Of a stretch of 64,000 nt of DNA, positions 26,201 through 62,985 are shown in pieces (within the stretch, counting starts at the first letter, position 1; each line of letters starts with the position of its first letter). The translations under genes and the position numbers were made by a program. Below the pieces are notes generated by a model. The model worked only from the letters and a program-made list of their open reading frames with translations, ran no database searches and was not told where the DNA came from. Location: assembly GCF_949628215.1 (NCBI RefSeq), contig NC_134281.1, positions 45,776,512 to 45,840,511 on the forward strand, in the 5' to 3' direction. The stretch comes from Phalacrocorax aristotelis. Taxonomy: Eukaryota > Chordata > Aves > Suliformes > Phalacrocoracidae.

Positions 26201-27568
26201 ACCTGGCTTGTATCAGGAATAGTGTGGCCAGCAGGAGCAGGGCAGTGATGGTGCCCCTGTACTTGGCACTGGTGAAGCCACACCTTGAATATTGTGTTCA
26301 GTTTTGGGCCCCTCACTACAAGGAGTTGCTGGAGCATGTCCAAAGAAGGGCTCCTTATGTTTACCTCCCCAACTCCAGCCTTTCACAACACTTAGTTGTA
26401 CTTTCTGTAGTGCCTCCTTTCCTTATTTTAGGCAGAGAGCCTTCATACTGAAGGTCATAAGAAAAATCTTTCAGTGAATCGATCATTGTAAAAGTCTGTA
26501 AGAGCAACTGATGTTACTTGGGCTAACAAAGAGGGAAAAAGTATTGACAATTTCTCAAATCACACTAAACTGGTAACTGAGATGATCCACTTTTGAAAAT
26601 GAAAGGCATTGTCTGTAGAACTGACAGTTGCACACACAGGAAACACGGATTGTTGTTTTGAGAAGGTATACCATTTTTTAGCAGATATTACATCATTAAA
26701 ATAAAAAAAAAGAGAGAGAAAGAATACAATCCTAAAAGGACTTCATAATAAAATGCTTAATATACAATATGGAGTCTGGCAAGTTTTAATTGTCTTTTCC
26801 ACGCTGTTGCTCCTTCCTTGAGCACATCACAAATGAGTTTAAGGTGAGGTCCAAGTAACTTCCAAAACTACATTCTGTGATCCAGTCCAGTAAACATAAT
26901 TAATGGTATGAAGACTTTTATTTCCTTCCCTATCACACTGCATGCTGGAAAAATACCCGTGCAGCAATGAAATTATTTAAAAAGCAGGGGTTTTTCTGAC
27001 TACTCTGGCAAATATCTAAGTTGCCTCAATTTTCATCCACCAAGACAAAACCCATTCCTTTAGCTCTTGCTCCTCTTTGAAAACGCGTCGTGCTGCGTGA
27101 ACTCTGCGTGGGCACCCGAATGACCCAGCACAGAAATGCAGCGTGAGGGTATCTCGCAGGGCACCTGCCCTGCTGCCGCCGGGCCCCTCAGGGCGAGGGG
27201 CCGAGCCCGCGGACAGAGGCCGCAGCGACACGGGACATGCTCCGGCCGCTGTAACTGTCACACCGACCTGCTCGACGGAGCTCCGAAGGGTTTACCTTGG
27301 CCGGGGACCCGTCCCCCGACATACCAACCAAGGGTGAACTTTGCGCGGAGGGCGGCGGGGCCGCTGCCGCCCCGGCCGGACCCGCAGGCCGTGGCTGGGG
27401 CCGCCCGCCTCCCCCCGCAAATGCCCCCCTCAGGCAGAGGCCTTTATTTCGTGAGGGGCCTCATCCACCCTGGGGAGGGACCGCACGGCCCCCGCGACCC
27501 CCTTGGCCGCCGGCGGGGCTGCCTACCTTAGTCATACCAACGCCCACCACGAACACCCGGCGCTGCAT
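4685..27568 (-). CDS. SCP2: SCP2 / SCPx, peroxisomal 3-oxoacyl-CoA thiolase fused to sterol carrier protein 2
   Basis: Thiolase for branched-chain and bile-acid acyl-CoAs, fused to a C-terminal lipid-transfer domain, acting in peroxisomes. Coding exons in transcript order: 27568-27527, 25220-25166, 24600-24529, 20990-20859, 19954-19890, 18859-18733, 17906-17843, 17585-17499, 16885-16735, 15858-15711, 13799-13692, 11335-11182, 8367-8274, 7663-7534, 6099-6020, 4780-4685. They total 1605 nt (534 aa) with an intact frame and GT-AG introns. The thiolase part (about residues 1-400) keeps the nucleophile in NNNCATGST (Cys84), ELHDCF (His295, Cys297) and KGHPLGATG (His345). The SCP2 domain (about 420-530) has [20 protein letters not shown], and the protein ends in AKL, a PTS1 signal. 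The start reads [14 protein letters not shown], about ten residues shorter than human; no other in-frame ATG lies nearby. At exon 5 the frame requires the GTAAGT donor at 19889-19888. Head-to-head with ECHDC2. Identity is very secure; exon edges come from splice consensus and frame. Confidence 0.97.
11140..11500 (-). promoter_or_regulatory. Internal CpG island over SCP2 exon 12, probable pro-SCP2 promoter
   Basis: A sharply bounded, GC- and CpG-rich block of about 360 bp sits in an AT-rich gene, about 16 kb from the main SCP2 promoter. It covers exon 12 and the last ~165 bp of the preceding intron. Exon 12 itself has G or C at 45 of 50 third codon positions, quite unlike exons 10, 11 or 13. 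CpG islands of this kind mark promoters active in the germ line. The position matches the known internal promoter of the mammalian gene, just upstream of the pro-SCP2 start codon. No TATA box is evident. Confidence 0.65.
14165..14262 (+). mobile_element. Small CR1 coding fragment
   Basis: Reads like the CR1 segment that follows the reverse transcriptase (GACATGGGGATCCTGGTGAA, then AAGTTGAACATGAGC, then AAGGCTAACAGTACTCTGGG). It has internal deletions. Located in the SCP2 intron between exons 10 and 11, antisense. Confidence 0.55.
19485..19592 (+). mobile_element. MIR-like SINE relic
   Basis: Shows the MIR order: GCCAGAAGACCCAGATTCT, TTGCTGTGTCATTTTGAG, AAAGACACTTCAATTGCTCA, then a pyrimidine-rich CTATCTGT. 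Located in the SCP2 intron between exons 5 and 6. MIR insertions predate the mammal-bird split. Confidence 0.6.
21568..22159 (+). repeat. 5' LTR of the ERV
   Basis: 592 bp starting TGCTGGTTTTGGCTGGG and ending AAACCATGACA. Contains TATATAAA at 21841-21848 and ATTAAA at 22029-22034. It is the most complete of the three LTRs in the window apart from the solo copy. Confidence 0.85.
22169..22186 (+). other. Retroviral primer-binding site, tRNA-Lys type
   Basis: TGGCACCCAACGTGGGGC, ten bases beyond the 5' LTR end. It differs by one base (A for G, at a former CpG) from the site complementary to the tRNA-Lys(1,2) 3' end. A lysine primer is typical of class II (beta-like) retroviruses. Confidence 0.75.
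22526..22815 (+). repeat. Degenerate ~49-bp tandem repeats inside the ERV
   Basis: Six units begin near 22526, 22574, 22622, 22672, 22721 and 22771. They resemble GACTGTGGCTGTGGATAAGT, with a following GGAGCAGGTGCACCTCTG-like half. Spacing is 48-50 bp. No continuous coding frame runs through them. Confidence 0.7.
22821..23120 (+). repeat. Duplicated ~130-bp block inside the ERV
   Basis: 22821-22954 and 22991-23120 are diverged copies. Both carry a TTAAACCCT-TAACC start, GGGACCAG, TAATGGAAATAC, GAGTTGCATGT and ACTATAGCAGGA in the same order. They are offset by about 168 bp. Confidence 0.75.
23467..23837 (+). repeat. 3' LTR of the ERV, internally deleted
   Basis: Starts TGCTGGTTTTGGCTGGG like the 5' LTR and closes with GGTTAAACCACAA. 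The middle (from the ATACCA segment near 23720 to about 23760), which should carry the TATA box and polyadenylation signal, is missing and replaced by a T/C-rich stretch. It cannot act as a normal LTR. Confidence 0.75.
25690..26350 (+). mobile_element. CR1 LINE fragment with reverse-transcriptase remnant
   Basis: Lies in SCP2 intron 1, antisense to SCP2. The plus strand encodes part of the CR1 reverse transcriptase, including [18 protein letters not shown] and the FADDTELG catalytic box, followed by LDSLDRWA and [11 protein letters not shown]. The frame then shifts near 26080 and continues as [11 protein letters not shown] and [18 protein letters not shown]. Both ends are missing: no 5' ORF and no CR1 3' tail. 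It is a dead 5'- and 3'-truncated copy. Confidence 0.92.
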
Positions 27569-27814
27569 GGCGGCGATGGCGGGGGCCTGCGCGCACCCCC
27601 CTACTTCTACTTCTTCCTCCCGCTCCCCTCCGGCCGAGGCGCCACCGAGACCCCTCCGGCGGGCAGCGGCGCGCGACAGCTGCGGGAAGGGGCGGGGCGA
27701 GGCGGGGCGAGAGCCCGGGAGGTGGCGGACCGCCGCCCCCTCCTTCTTAAAGGCGCCGCGCGGCTCCAGGCGCACCCGGAGGCCCGGCCCCTGGCGGCCC
27801 CAGGGAGCGGCGCC

Positions 27815-35195
<7,381 letters not shown>

Positions 35196-35360
35196 TGCTT
35201 CCCAGCTTCCCCTTGATTTTTTTGAAGGTAAAGGAGGACTGAAGAGAACCCACTGATTTCTTGGGATTTTTTTTCATTACTGCATTCTGTATACTTGGCT
35301 CCTTGCCTTGGACCGCACTTCTGAATGCCCCACTGGATCATTTTGCTCTAAGAATTCCCA

Positions 35361-35366
35361 AATAAA
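35361..35366 (+). terminator. ECHDC2 polyadenylation signal
   Basis: AATAAA lies 166 nt beyond the ECHDC2 stop codon and is followed by a T/G-rich stretch. This implies a short 3' UTR ending near 35385. Confidence 0.75.
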
Positions 35367-35385
35367 GATTTAACTTTGTACAGCT

Positions 35386-38300
35386 CATCTTTTTAAAGAG
35401 CATACATCTTAAGTCAGTGGTTATGGCTCTCAAACAGCTGTCAAGGAGTATGGAGAAGCTTTGGCTCACCATAGCAAATTTAAAAAAGAAAGGCAGAAAA
35501 CATGCTTGCATCCAAGCACTGATAGGAAAACCAAATCACTCTGAAGAGGAAGTCGACTTAGAAAGAAAGCAAGCCTTCCTAAGCTTGCTTCCTCTTATGA
35601 GTGCTCTTCTAACTAATCAGACAGAACTAGCACTATTAACACAGAGCAATGGTACTTCACCCCAAGCAAACTGAAAAACACTGCAGCCAACTGACCTTAT
35701 GTCTCTTAGGTATCAGTGCTTGGGAAAATACTAGGTGTGTATTTGCCTCTATATATGACTGCTGTATCAGTCTATGCCAGGCATCTCAAGCATGTCGTCT
35801 TTCTCCCATCACCTACTTTCCTCTGTTGCCTGACTGGAAATTGAAGTTATTTTCTCCAGAGGTTCTCCAGCACCGAGATGTGCCACATTCTAGCTCTACA
35901 GCTTCTTACTTCCCTAGACTGGGGCTTTCAAGCAAAAGAGAGTTAGTATAGTTAGAGAAAGATATTTTTAGTAAACACTTTGTAAGTATATTTTGATAAC
36001 CTATAAAGTGTAGCTTACTACATTGGAACTGGGCTTCATTTCATGCTACGATAGTCTCAAAACATACACTTTCACTTGTGCCAAAAGTTAACTGAATAAT
36101 TGTGCTTGAGGCTTACAGATTATACATGTACAAGTTACATTTCCTGTGTAGAGACTGGCAAAGGTAAAGCAGTCATGATCTTCAGCCTTCACAAAAAACA
36201 GATGGTAAATGCCACAGGTGAAATACTAAGAGTTTAAAAGTTGCTGCCAGAATTATTCTACCATGGCAGGAACTCTTGGAGCTTCACAGGAATGTGAAGA
36301 GACATTTCTGTAACTGGTATATGCAAGTAAATTTAGTGGATTTATACTTTGTTAGGTATTCATGTTTTTCGGCTTAAAATAATTCTGCTCAGTGTTTGTT
36401 TGCCTGAAGCATGTGGGAACAAATCAAGGAGGGTATGGAAAAATAATTTACAATTTCTGTGCTTCCTGGTTGCAGAACTTCATGAAGTGACAGCTTCACA
36501 TTCATTTTGTCCTGCATGTAGTAGATTTTTCCACTGCCCCCCCAGTTTTAGTTAAGATGCTTCAATAAGTTCTCCTGTTATAGGAAAAACCAGTTCTGTA
36601 AGGAGAGGCATCATCTTTATTTTAAAATCTTGTAGCAATTGATTTATATTCATTCTATTAACACCAATTTTGACAAGTTTCATGTTCCATTTCATTTAAC
36701 ATAAGTTTTGTAGCAGAAGTACCATAGCAGACATCTCAAAGGTGGTAGGTAAAGGCTTGCAGGCCATTTTTCATTTTTTGAACCACCATCATAATTCAAA
36801 GCCACAACCACTTTAATTTCTTTCCAAATCTAGAAAACTGCATATAACCAGATACACACATGAAAGTTATGCTAGCCAAATTATACCTTTGTACAAAATG
36901 CAATTACACAACATTGATTAAAATACTGGATCAGTACCTTTTGAAGTTGCTGAAATACACAAGAAGTAGATTATTGAAGATTAGAGGTGATGTTTTTATT
37001 TGAAGGATGGGAGTTGGGAGAGGGAAGGAGTTAAAAATAGTATGGTCATCATAAAGAAGCCATCCCTGCTAGTAGACTACTAAACGTAAGTTTTCTTTTT
37101 AAATTCAATTAGCAATATATTTACATAGAGTCTCTGAATATCAATCAGTTGCCATGGAAATATGGAGACTAACCAGATAAACAAAAACAATACCTGAAAT
37201 AAAACTGAATTTGAACAGACATGCAATTTGCTTCCATCACTTGTATTTTAACAGGCATCTCTACACTGTGCAATATGTTTCATTGAACACATCGTTTGAA
37301 ACCCATAGGTAACCAAGAAAGAAGTTGGTTACAATTAGCATCTTTATGTAAAATTTCACACTTCACAAAACAATGAAATTGACACAGGGCTTACATAGAA
37401 CACTGGGTGATATTTTGCACTGTGATGACTTGGAAATATAATTCACTGCACAATACTGACAGAATATTTACAGAAAACAGAGCAATCATTAGTCTCTTAT
37501 AAATAAGGTGACCAAATATCCTGGGCCTCACATGAAGACATGCAATCCCTTTCATGATGAAGACAAGTCCATGTTTTGCTGTAATGAGCTTTCTTCTTGC
37601 CTGATCAGTATTCTAAAAATGAAAGATACCATACACAACCAGAAGTAGTCAAACAACAAAAACCCCTTCTTGTGATCAAGCTTAAAATCTCAAGCTTTTA
37701 ATCTTGTTTCTATTGCTTTACTCTAGCAGGTTTCCCCTTTCCCTGACACAATACCAGTGCCCACCTTATTAAGAGTAGGGAGGACTCAGGAGAGTGGAAC
37801 TGCAAAAAAAGCACTGTTCTAGCAGTAAGGAAAGCAGAGGAACACAGCTTGCAGGCAAAAGGAAAAGGAAGCTGGAGACCCCTTTGTGTTTAGAAGCATT
37901 ATGAGACAACGGACATTTTGGTCGCCTTAGTTACAAGTCTCATTGTAACCTGCATGCATGTACTTTTGTTTTAATCCGTAAAAGTGTTGAACCTCACAAC
38001 CACACACAGTTCTAGTCAAATACCAAACTGGTAAACAGTGTTATGAACAGCAATCATATGGATGAAATAACTTTCTCTCCCAGAAGTCACAAACCAAGAT
38101 ATTCCTAGAAGTCTTTTTTTCAGATACGCATATTGTTCTGTACAAGTCCTGTCACTCTGTGGCCAGCAGTAATCCTACAGGTGTGACCAGCTCAAGCAGT
38201 GATCCTTTACAAGTTGCATATGTGGTTGCCATTAAAGCTGACATTCAAAGGTTTATATGGTTCCGGGTACCACAATTATCAGCAAATCACTTTAATGGTG

Positions 38301-38398
38301 ACCACTATATTACAAATTACTCCAACTACACACACATCAGAAAGAATTATTACAGATACAATACTTTACACTCCTATACCTGCAGCTTTCAGTTTGGT
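35386..38398. other. Space between convergent ECHDC2 and ZYG11B, largely ZYG11B 3' UTR
   Basis: AT-rich, without coding exons on either strand. The upper part (about 36.6-38.4 kb) is probably ZYG11B 3' UTR. No ZYG11A-like leucine-rich or ARM-repeat coding sequence is seen here. Confidence 0.6.
36995..37000 (-). terminator. Candidate ZYG11B polyadenylation signal
   Basis: AATAAA on the minus strand, about 1.4 kb beyond the ZYG11B stop codon. Another lies at about 36616-36621. The human gene has a long 3' UTR, so one or several sites in 36.6-38.4 kb may be used. Confidence 0.3.
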
Positions 38399-58182
<19,784 letters not shown>

Positions 58183-58400
58183 CGCGGCGCTGGGTGCCGG
58201 AGGGGAGCGCCCAGCCAGCCGGGTCCCGCAGCTTGCCTTTTTTTTTTCCTTTTTTTTTTTTTCCTTCTTCTCCCCTCCCCCCCGTTTTTTAACCCCCCGA
58301 CCTGGAAGTGAATCTCCCTCAGCCGGCCGAGAAGCAGCGCCAACCCCGCCTCCCTTAAAGGAACCGCGCCAGGCACGGGCTGCTGGCTCTCAGGGTGAGA

Positions 58401-60899
58401 GGGAACCTTAAAATCCAGGTTTAAGTATGCAAAGCGTAAAGTGTCAGGAGAAGGGTCTCCTACTCAACAAAGCGCACTGGTCTTGCCTGCTATGGTGTGT
58501 GTGAGACCTTCCCTGACGCCCCGTTGTTTTTATTTCGGAGTAATGACACCGAAGCACCTCCGAGCAGAGGCTGCTGAGGGCTGAAGATGTGTAGCAGTTC
58601 CTTGTCTTTGGGTAACCTCTCGCGACCAGAAATTCAACCTCATAATTATGCTTGTTGCTCACACATCGACCTCTGTAATTTAAATCTGTTTCCTGCCTAA
58701 ACTAGTTTCTTCTGGTAATATGAATAATAATCTGCTCCAGTACAATAGGTTTTGGCTCCTGCTTCCAAGTTGGAGAGGAGTTTTGCCTTAAGCTTTTATA
58801 CAAAATAATTTCAGACTTCAGATATGGTAGTGGTGATGAAAACCCATCTTCTAACAAATACATACTATAATGGATTGTTGGTAAAAAGAATAAAGTCCTT
58901 TTTTGTTTCTGGATACAAAGTAAAGAGTGATGCAACTACCCTGTCCAAGTAAAATGAAATTATAAACAGTTTACAGTCAAATGTTTTCAGGAATTGCTGA
59001 TTTTATGTACAACAGCTTTAAATAATATTTATTTGCAGACCAGCAAAACACAGAAAAATTAAGGAACAATTGCTAAAATCATTTGTGTTTCCACCATCAG
59101 AAGATGACAAAATATTCTACAAACAGTATCAAACACAATTTTGCCTGTTTAAGGACTACATGTCAAAGGTCAGTTATAGTCCCAATTCTTTAGGGTGTTG
59201 ATGTAGAGAAAGTAAATTATGTGCTCAGGATCTGACAAGAACAGTGTCAAAAGTCCACATGTTCTAAATTTAACCACTTAATCTAATCTGTTTAGAAGAA
59301 ATAATTTCTATAATTATGGAAACAGAAATTAGCTTCGATAAGGGGGGCGGGGTTAGTACTGTTATTCTTAGTCCAGTCCATGTTTCTTCCACCTCCTAAT
59401 GTCTTTTTGAGCTTCCAGGCTGTTCTTCCATACCTGTTAACAAATTCAGTCATTCACTCCAGCCTAAGCATCACCCATGTCTTGTCTTTACCCCCTTTTT
59501 TCTTATTCTATCCAGATTTATGATAGGAACTATCTTCCATTCTCCTTTCTGGGCTCAGGCAGTGAAAGCTTTGAAGCGACGGGCTGATCCCCTGCTCTCA
59601 GTGCCCATTCTTGGCCTGCCCCACTCAGGAGCTGCAGCAGCACCAGCTGCCTCGCTGTGCCACTTCGCTCCTGCACAGAGAGGCCACGCGGTTCGGTTTG
59701 CACTGACTCAACATTGGCATCAGAAAAGGCAAAGACAAAATGCCAGCAAGAGCAGACTCTTCAGGGATTTAAACCAACAAACTGAAAGAGCTTCTACTGA
59801 GCTGTGCAAACTTAAATTTTTCAAAGCTGGATTTTCAGAGATACAGTATTGCTGGTATAAAAGCAGTTTGTCTTCCAAAGACCTTCTCCAGAACAAAGGA
59901 CTTGACACAAAACGTCTCCGATAGCAGTCAGCGTGGGCCAAACGGCGTGTGTCTTCTTACCTGCCTTCCCACAGACGCGTCAGGCGTTTTGGTCGACACA
60001 TTTTGAAAGCCGGAATTTAGCTTCATGTGGACAACGCCTATTAACTCCAACCCAAACGCTGAAAAGTCTAGGAAGTGTTAAGAAAACGCTGCAGGAGAGG
60101 CGGTGACTGGCATTTCCGCAGCACCTCCGGCAGGTGGTGCCGCCGGCCCGAGCGGCCGGGCGCTCGCAATTAGCTCCGGCCGTTAATAGGCAGTCGGGTT
60201 TCTTCCTACGGGAGCCTATGCGCAGGGTTTAACCGGGTTTCTTTTACCCCAAAAGCTTGGCAAGCCGCCGTTATGTTACTGAAATCGTCTGGGACAAAGC
60301 GTTCGCAAACGTTCTTTCAAATTCGTTTTAACTCTGACACTTTTGAATGTAAACTTCTAATGTGCTCAGAAAACTCCGTGCTGAAAACCACTGGAATTGG
60401 ATAGTCAGCCGTATTTTGTATAAGTAGCCTAATGTCAGGTTTGGCTTAAGTTTGTGCATAACTAGGGAGCACGGGTTTGTGGTGTGTCGCTAACTGCACA
60501 CCGCTCCCCGGGTGTTTTCAACAACCCCGGCGCTGCCTGCTTAGAGGCGCTCGCACCGAGGGTTCCAACTCTTCGAAAAGCACCTCTAAGATCTTTTCTT
60601 GACGCACGAAAAGGAACGGCTGCTGATAACAGTCACTAGCAGTCACTCCCCCGCTCTGAAACTGATCTGAAGATTATTTAGCAGTTAATCTGAGACAGAA
60701 ACAGGCGGGCAACTATTTGGGGAAGTGGTCAGGCAGCCCTGGCTTCTCGGCCGTGCATGTAGCGTGTTAATGTATGGGGTGACGTCCCGACTTAGGGATT
60801 TGGTTGTCCTGAACAGGACCTCAGAAATATGCATCCAAGGGTGCAAAACCCTGAAAGTAAAGGTTAAAAATATATCATTGCTTAAATCATCTGCGCTGA
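58401..60899. other. Intergenic DNA between divergent ZYG11B and COA7
   Basis: No recognisable gene. A plus-strand open frame of 134 codons at 59520-59924 has no familiar domain and no Kozak or splice support. GC content rises towards 60100 and again at the COA7 island. Confidence 0.5.
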
Positions 60900-61660
60900 T
60901 GCTGTGGGGCAGAGACAAGGTAGTGCGGGCCAACCCCCCGTCGCGGGCGGAAAGGAGCCGGGGGATCTGCGGCACCGGGCTCGTCCCGGCGGGCAGCGCC
61001 GCTCCGCGCCGCGCCGGGGGCGGAAGGCAGGTGCCAGATCGATGGCTCGGCGCTCGCGGAAGGTAGGCTCCGGATCGATGGCTCGGCTCTCGTGGTAGAC
61101 AGGCTCCGGATCGCTCGTTCGGCGCTCGCGGGCGGCCCCGCTGCTGCGGCATGGCCGGATTCATCGACTTCGCGGACGAGGAGGAGGTGAGGGCCTACCT
61201 GGAGAACCTGCACGTCGAGTACAGCTACCAGTGCTTCAAGGAGAAGGACCCGGACGGTAAGCGGCCCCGCCGTGCGCCCCTGCCCGGGGGCCGGCGGCGG
61301 CCTCACCCACTCGCCGCTGCCTTGCAGGCTGCCAGCGCCTGGCCGACTACCTGGACTCCGTGCAGAAGGACTTCGCGGCGGCGGCGCGGGTGCTGCGCGA
61401 CAACTGCGAGGCACACGGGCACAGCGAGAGCTGCTACAAGCTGGGGGCCTACCAGGCCATCGGCAAAGGTGAGCCGGGGCGGCGGCGGGTCCTCCGCCCG
61501 CGGGGTAGCGGGCACCGGTGTGCGGTGGCCCTGCCGGCAGCGCCAGCTGCTGCCCACGGGCGCCGCGCGGGAGGGCGGCTGGCGCCTCCGGGGACACGCG
61601 CTCTGCTGTTGCAGAGGGGCTGGGCGCCTGCCTTCCCTCCGGACCCTGAGGGAGGGACTG
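60900..61660 (+). promoter_or_regulatory. COA7 CpG island promoter
   Basis: CpG-rich block from about 250 bp upstream of the COA7 ATG to within intron 2, covering exons 1 and 2. A 36-bp tandem repeat occupies its proximal part. No TATA box is apparent. Confidence 0.7.
61018..61131 (+). repeat. 36-bp tandem repeat just upstream of COA7, about three copies
   Basis: The core GATC of each unit falls at 61037, 61073 and 61109, exactly 36 bp apart. Units share elements such as GGCTCCGGATCG and GATGGCTCGG. The array ends about 20 bp before the COA7 start codon. Two units contain an ATG (61042 and 61078) opening the same short frame, which stops at 61098. Confidence 0.8.
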
Positions 61661-62862
61661 CCTGCCCTGCCCCGTTTATGGTCATGTAATAAAAACCCGG
61701 GAAGGGTGGAAAACCTTAAATTTCTTTCTTCTGAAGAATCAACTTTAGGTTAACCGCGTGTGTTATTTTTTTATAATTATGTCTGTATAAGTGGTAAGTA
61801 GATCCAGTGCTGAAAGTTGTTAGGTGTCCTGTTCTTAAAATTTGGATTTCTTCTCATTGCGCTGTTCTTTTTTAGAGAAAGTAAGGAAGAAATAAACTTA
61901 CTGACTGTAACCTGCTTACAGATACATAAGTAGGCCCTAAGCCTGTCCAGCATGTATCTGCTGGTTTGGTAATTGGAAACAGCTAAATTAGTGAGTCTTC
62001 TTTCAACTGACAATACTAGGGAGGAAGATGATACTTACTTTTAACTGTAGTTAAGAACTAGTAACAATCTCAGTGTACCTATAGGTGTACTGGCAAAAGA
62101 ATACTTAGCCTCTTAAGAAATCCATAGATGTAGTAGTGGAAAGAGCGTTTTGTCTTTTGGGTGGGTTTTTTGTCTGCGGTAAGGTGTTGAGATTACTGGG
62201 GAGTGGAGGAAGGCTTCGTCGCTTGAAGACATTAGCAAAACCTTTGTAATTAAGATAATGATAGCATCTCTCAAGTCCTGAATTTTGTTTCTAGCATCTG
62301 AAGTGAGGGATGCTGTATTTCCCAGAGAGCACTGGGAAGCATGCTGCAAGGCAGAGAGCTCCCATGTGTTTTAGTGTGTCCTTCCAGTAATCTTCTGGTT
62401 TCTTGGCTGACAGGTGGACTCGACCCAGATTTGAAAGCTGCCTACAACTCTTTCATGAAGTCCTGTGAGAAAGGTGGGAAGAAGTCAGTAAATGCATGTC
62501 ATAATGTTGGGCTGTTGGCCCATGATGGGAGAGTAAACAATGATAAACCTGATCCCGTTGTCGCTAGAGACTATTACACAAAGGGCTGTGATGGCAATTT
62601 TGCTCCTAGCTGCTTCAACCTCAGTGTAATATACCTCCAAGGAGCACCTGGAGTCCCTAAGGACATGAACCATGCTTTGAAGTACTCGCTGAAAGGGTGT
62701 GAGCTGGGTCACATATGGGCGTGTGCCAATGCCAGTCGAATGTACAAACTGGGAGATGGCATTGAGAAGAATGATGCTAAGGCAGAGGATTTGAAAAACA
62801 GGGCAAAACAGTTGCACAAAGAACAGAAAGAAGCCTCAAGTTCATTAACGTTTGGGCAGTAA
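61151..62862 (+). CDS. COA7: COA7 (SELRC1), cytochrome c oxidase assembly factor 7
   Basis: Soluble Sel1-like repeat protein of the mitochondrial intermembrane space, needed for respiratory complex IV assembly; loss in humans causes a neuropathy with ataxia. Exons 61151-61256, 61328-61468 and 62414-62862 give 696 nt and 231 aa, the human length. It begins [20 protein letters not shown] and ends SSSLTFGQ. Ten cysteines fall into five pairs spaced 7-10 residues apart (28/37, 62/71, 100/111, 141/149, 178/186), as expected for disulfide-linked Sel1-like helix pairs. There is no cleavable presequence, in line with oxidative import into the intermembrane space. Exons 1-2 are very GC-rich and exon 3 is AT-rich, since the promoter CpG island reaches through exon 2. 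Divergent from ZYG11B, about 3 kb apart. Confidence 0.97.
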
Positions 62863-62959
62863 AACTCAGTTGCAGTTTGAAATGGCAAGTGAACTTGTTA
62901 TTTAAATTGTGAGCATATGGTTTTTTGTAACAGAGAAACATCCTGTATTTGCATATGCA

Positions 62960-62965
62960 AATAAA
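62960..62965 (+). terminator. COA7 polyadenylation signal
   Basis: AATAAA about 100 nt after the COA7 stop codon, followed by a T/G-rich stretch (TATTTTTGTGG), a typical arrangement for the cleavage region. Confidence 0.75.
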
Positions 62966-62985
62966 CTATTTTTGTGGATGCAACA

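Noticed and set aside
60685-61597. Minus-strand frames of 159 and 236 codons opposite COA7
   Set aside because: Antisense shadows of GC-rich DNA and of the 36-bp repeat, which gives a 12-residue repeat in translation.
62300-62345. Inverted repeat TTTCCCAG / CTGGGAAG as a regulatory or RNA hairpin
   Set aside because: A short 8-bp stem with a small loop in COA7 intron 2; common by chance and without further support.
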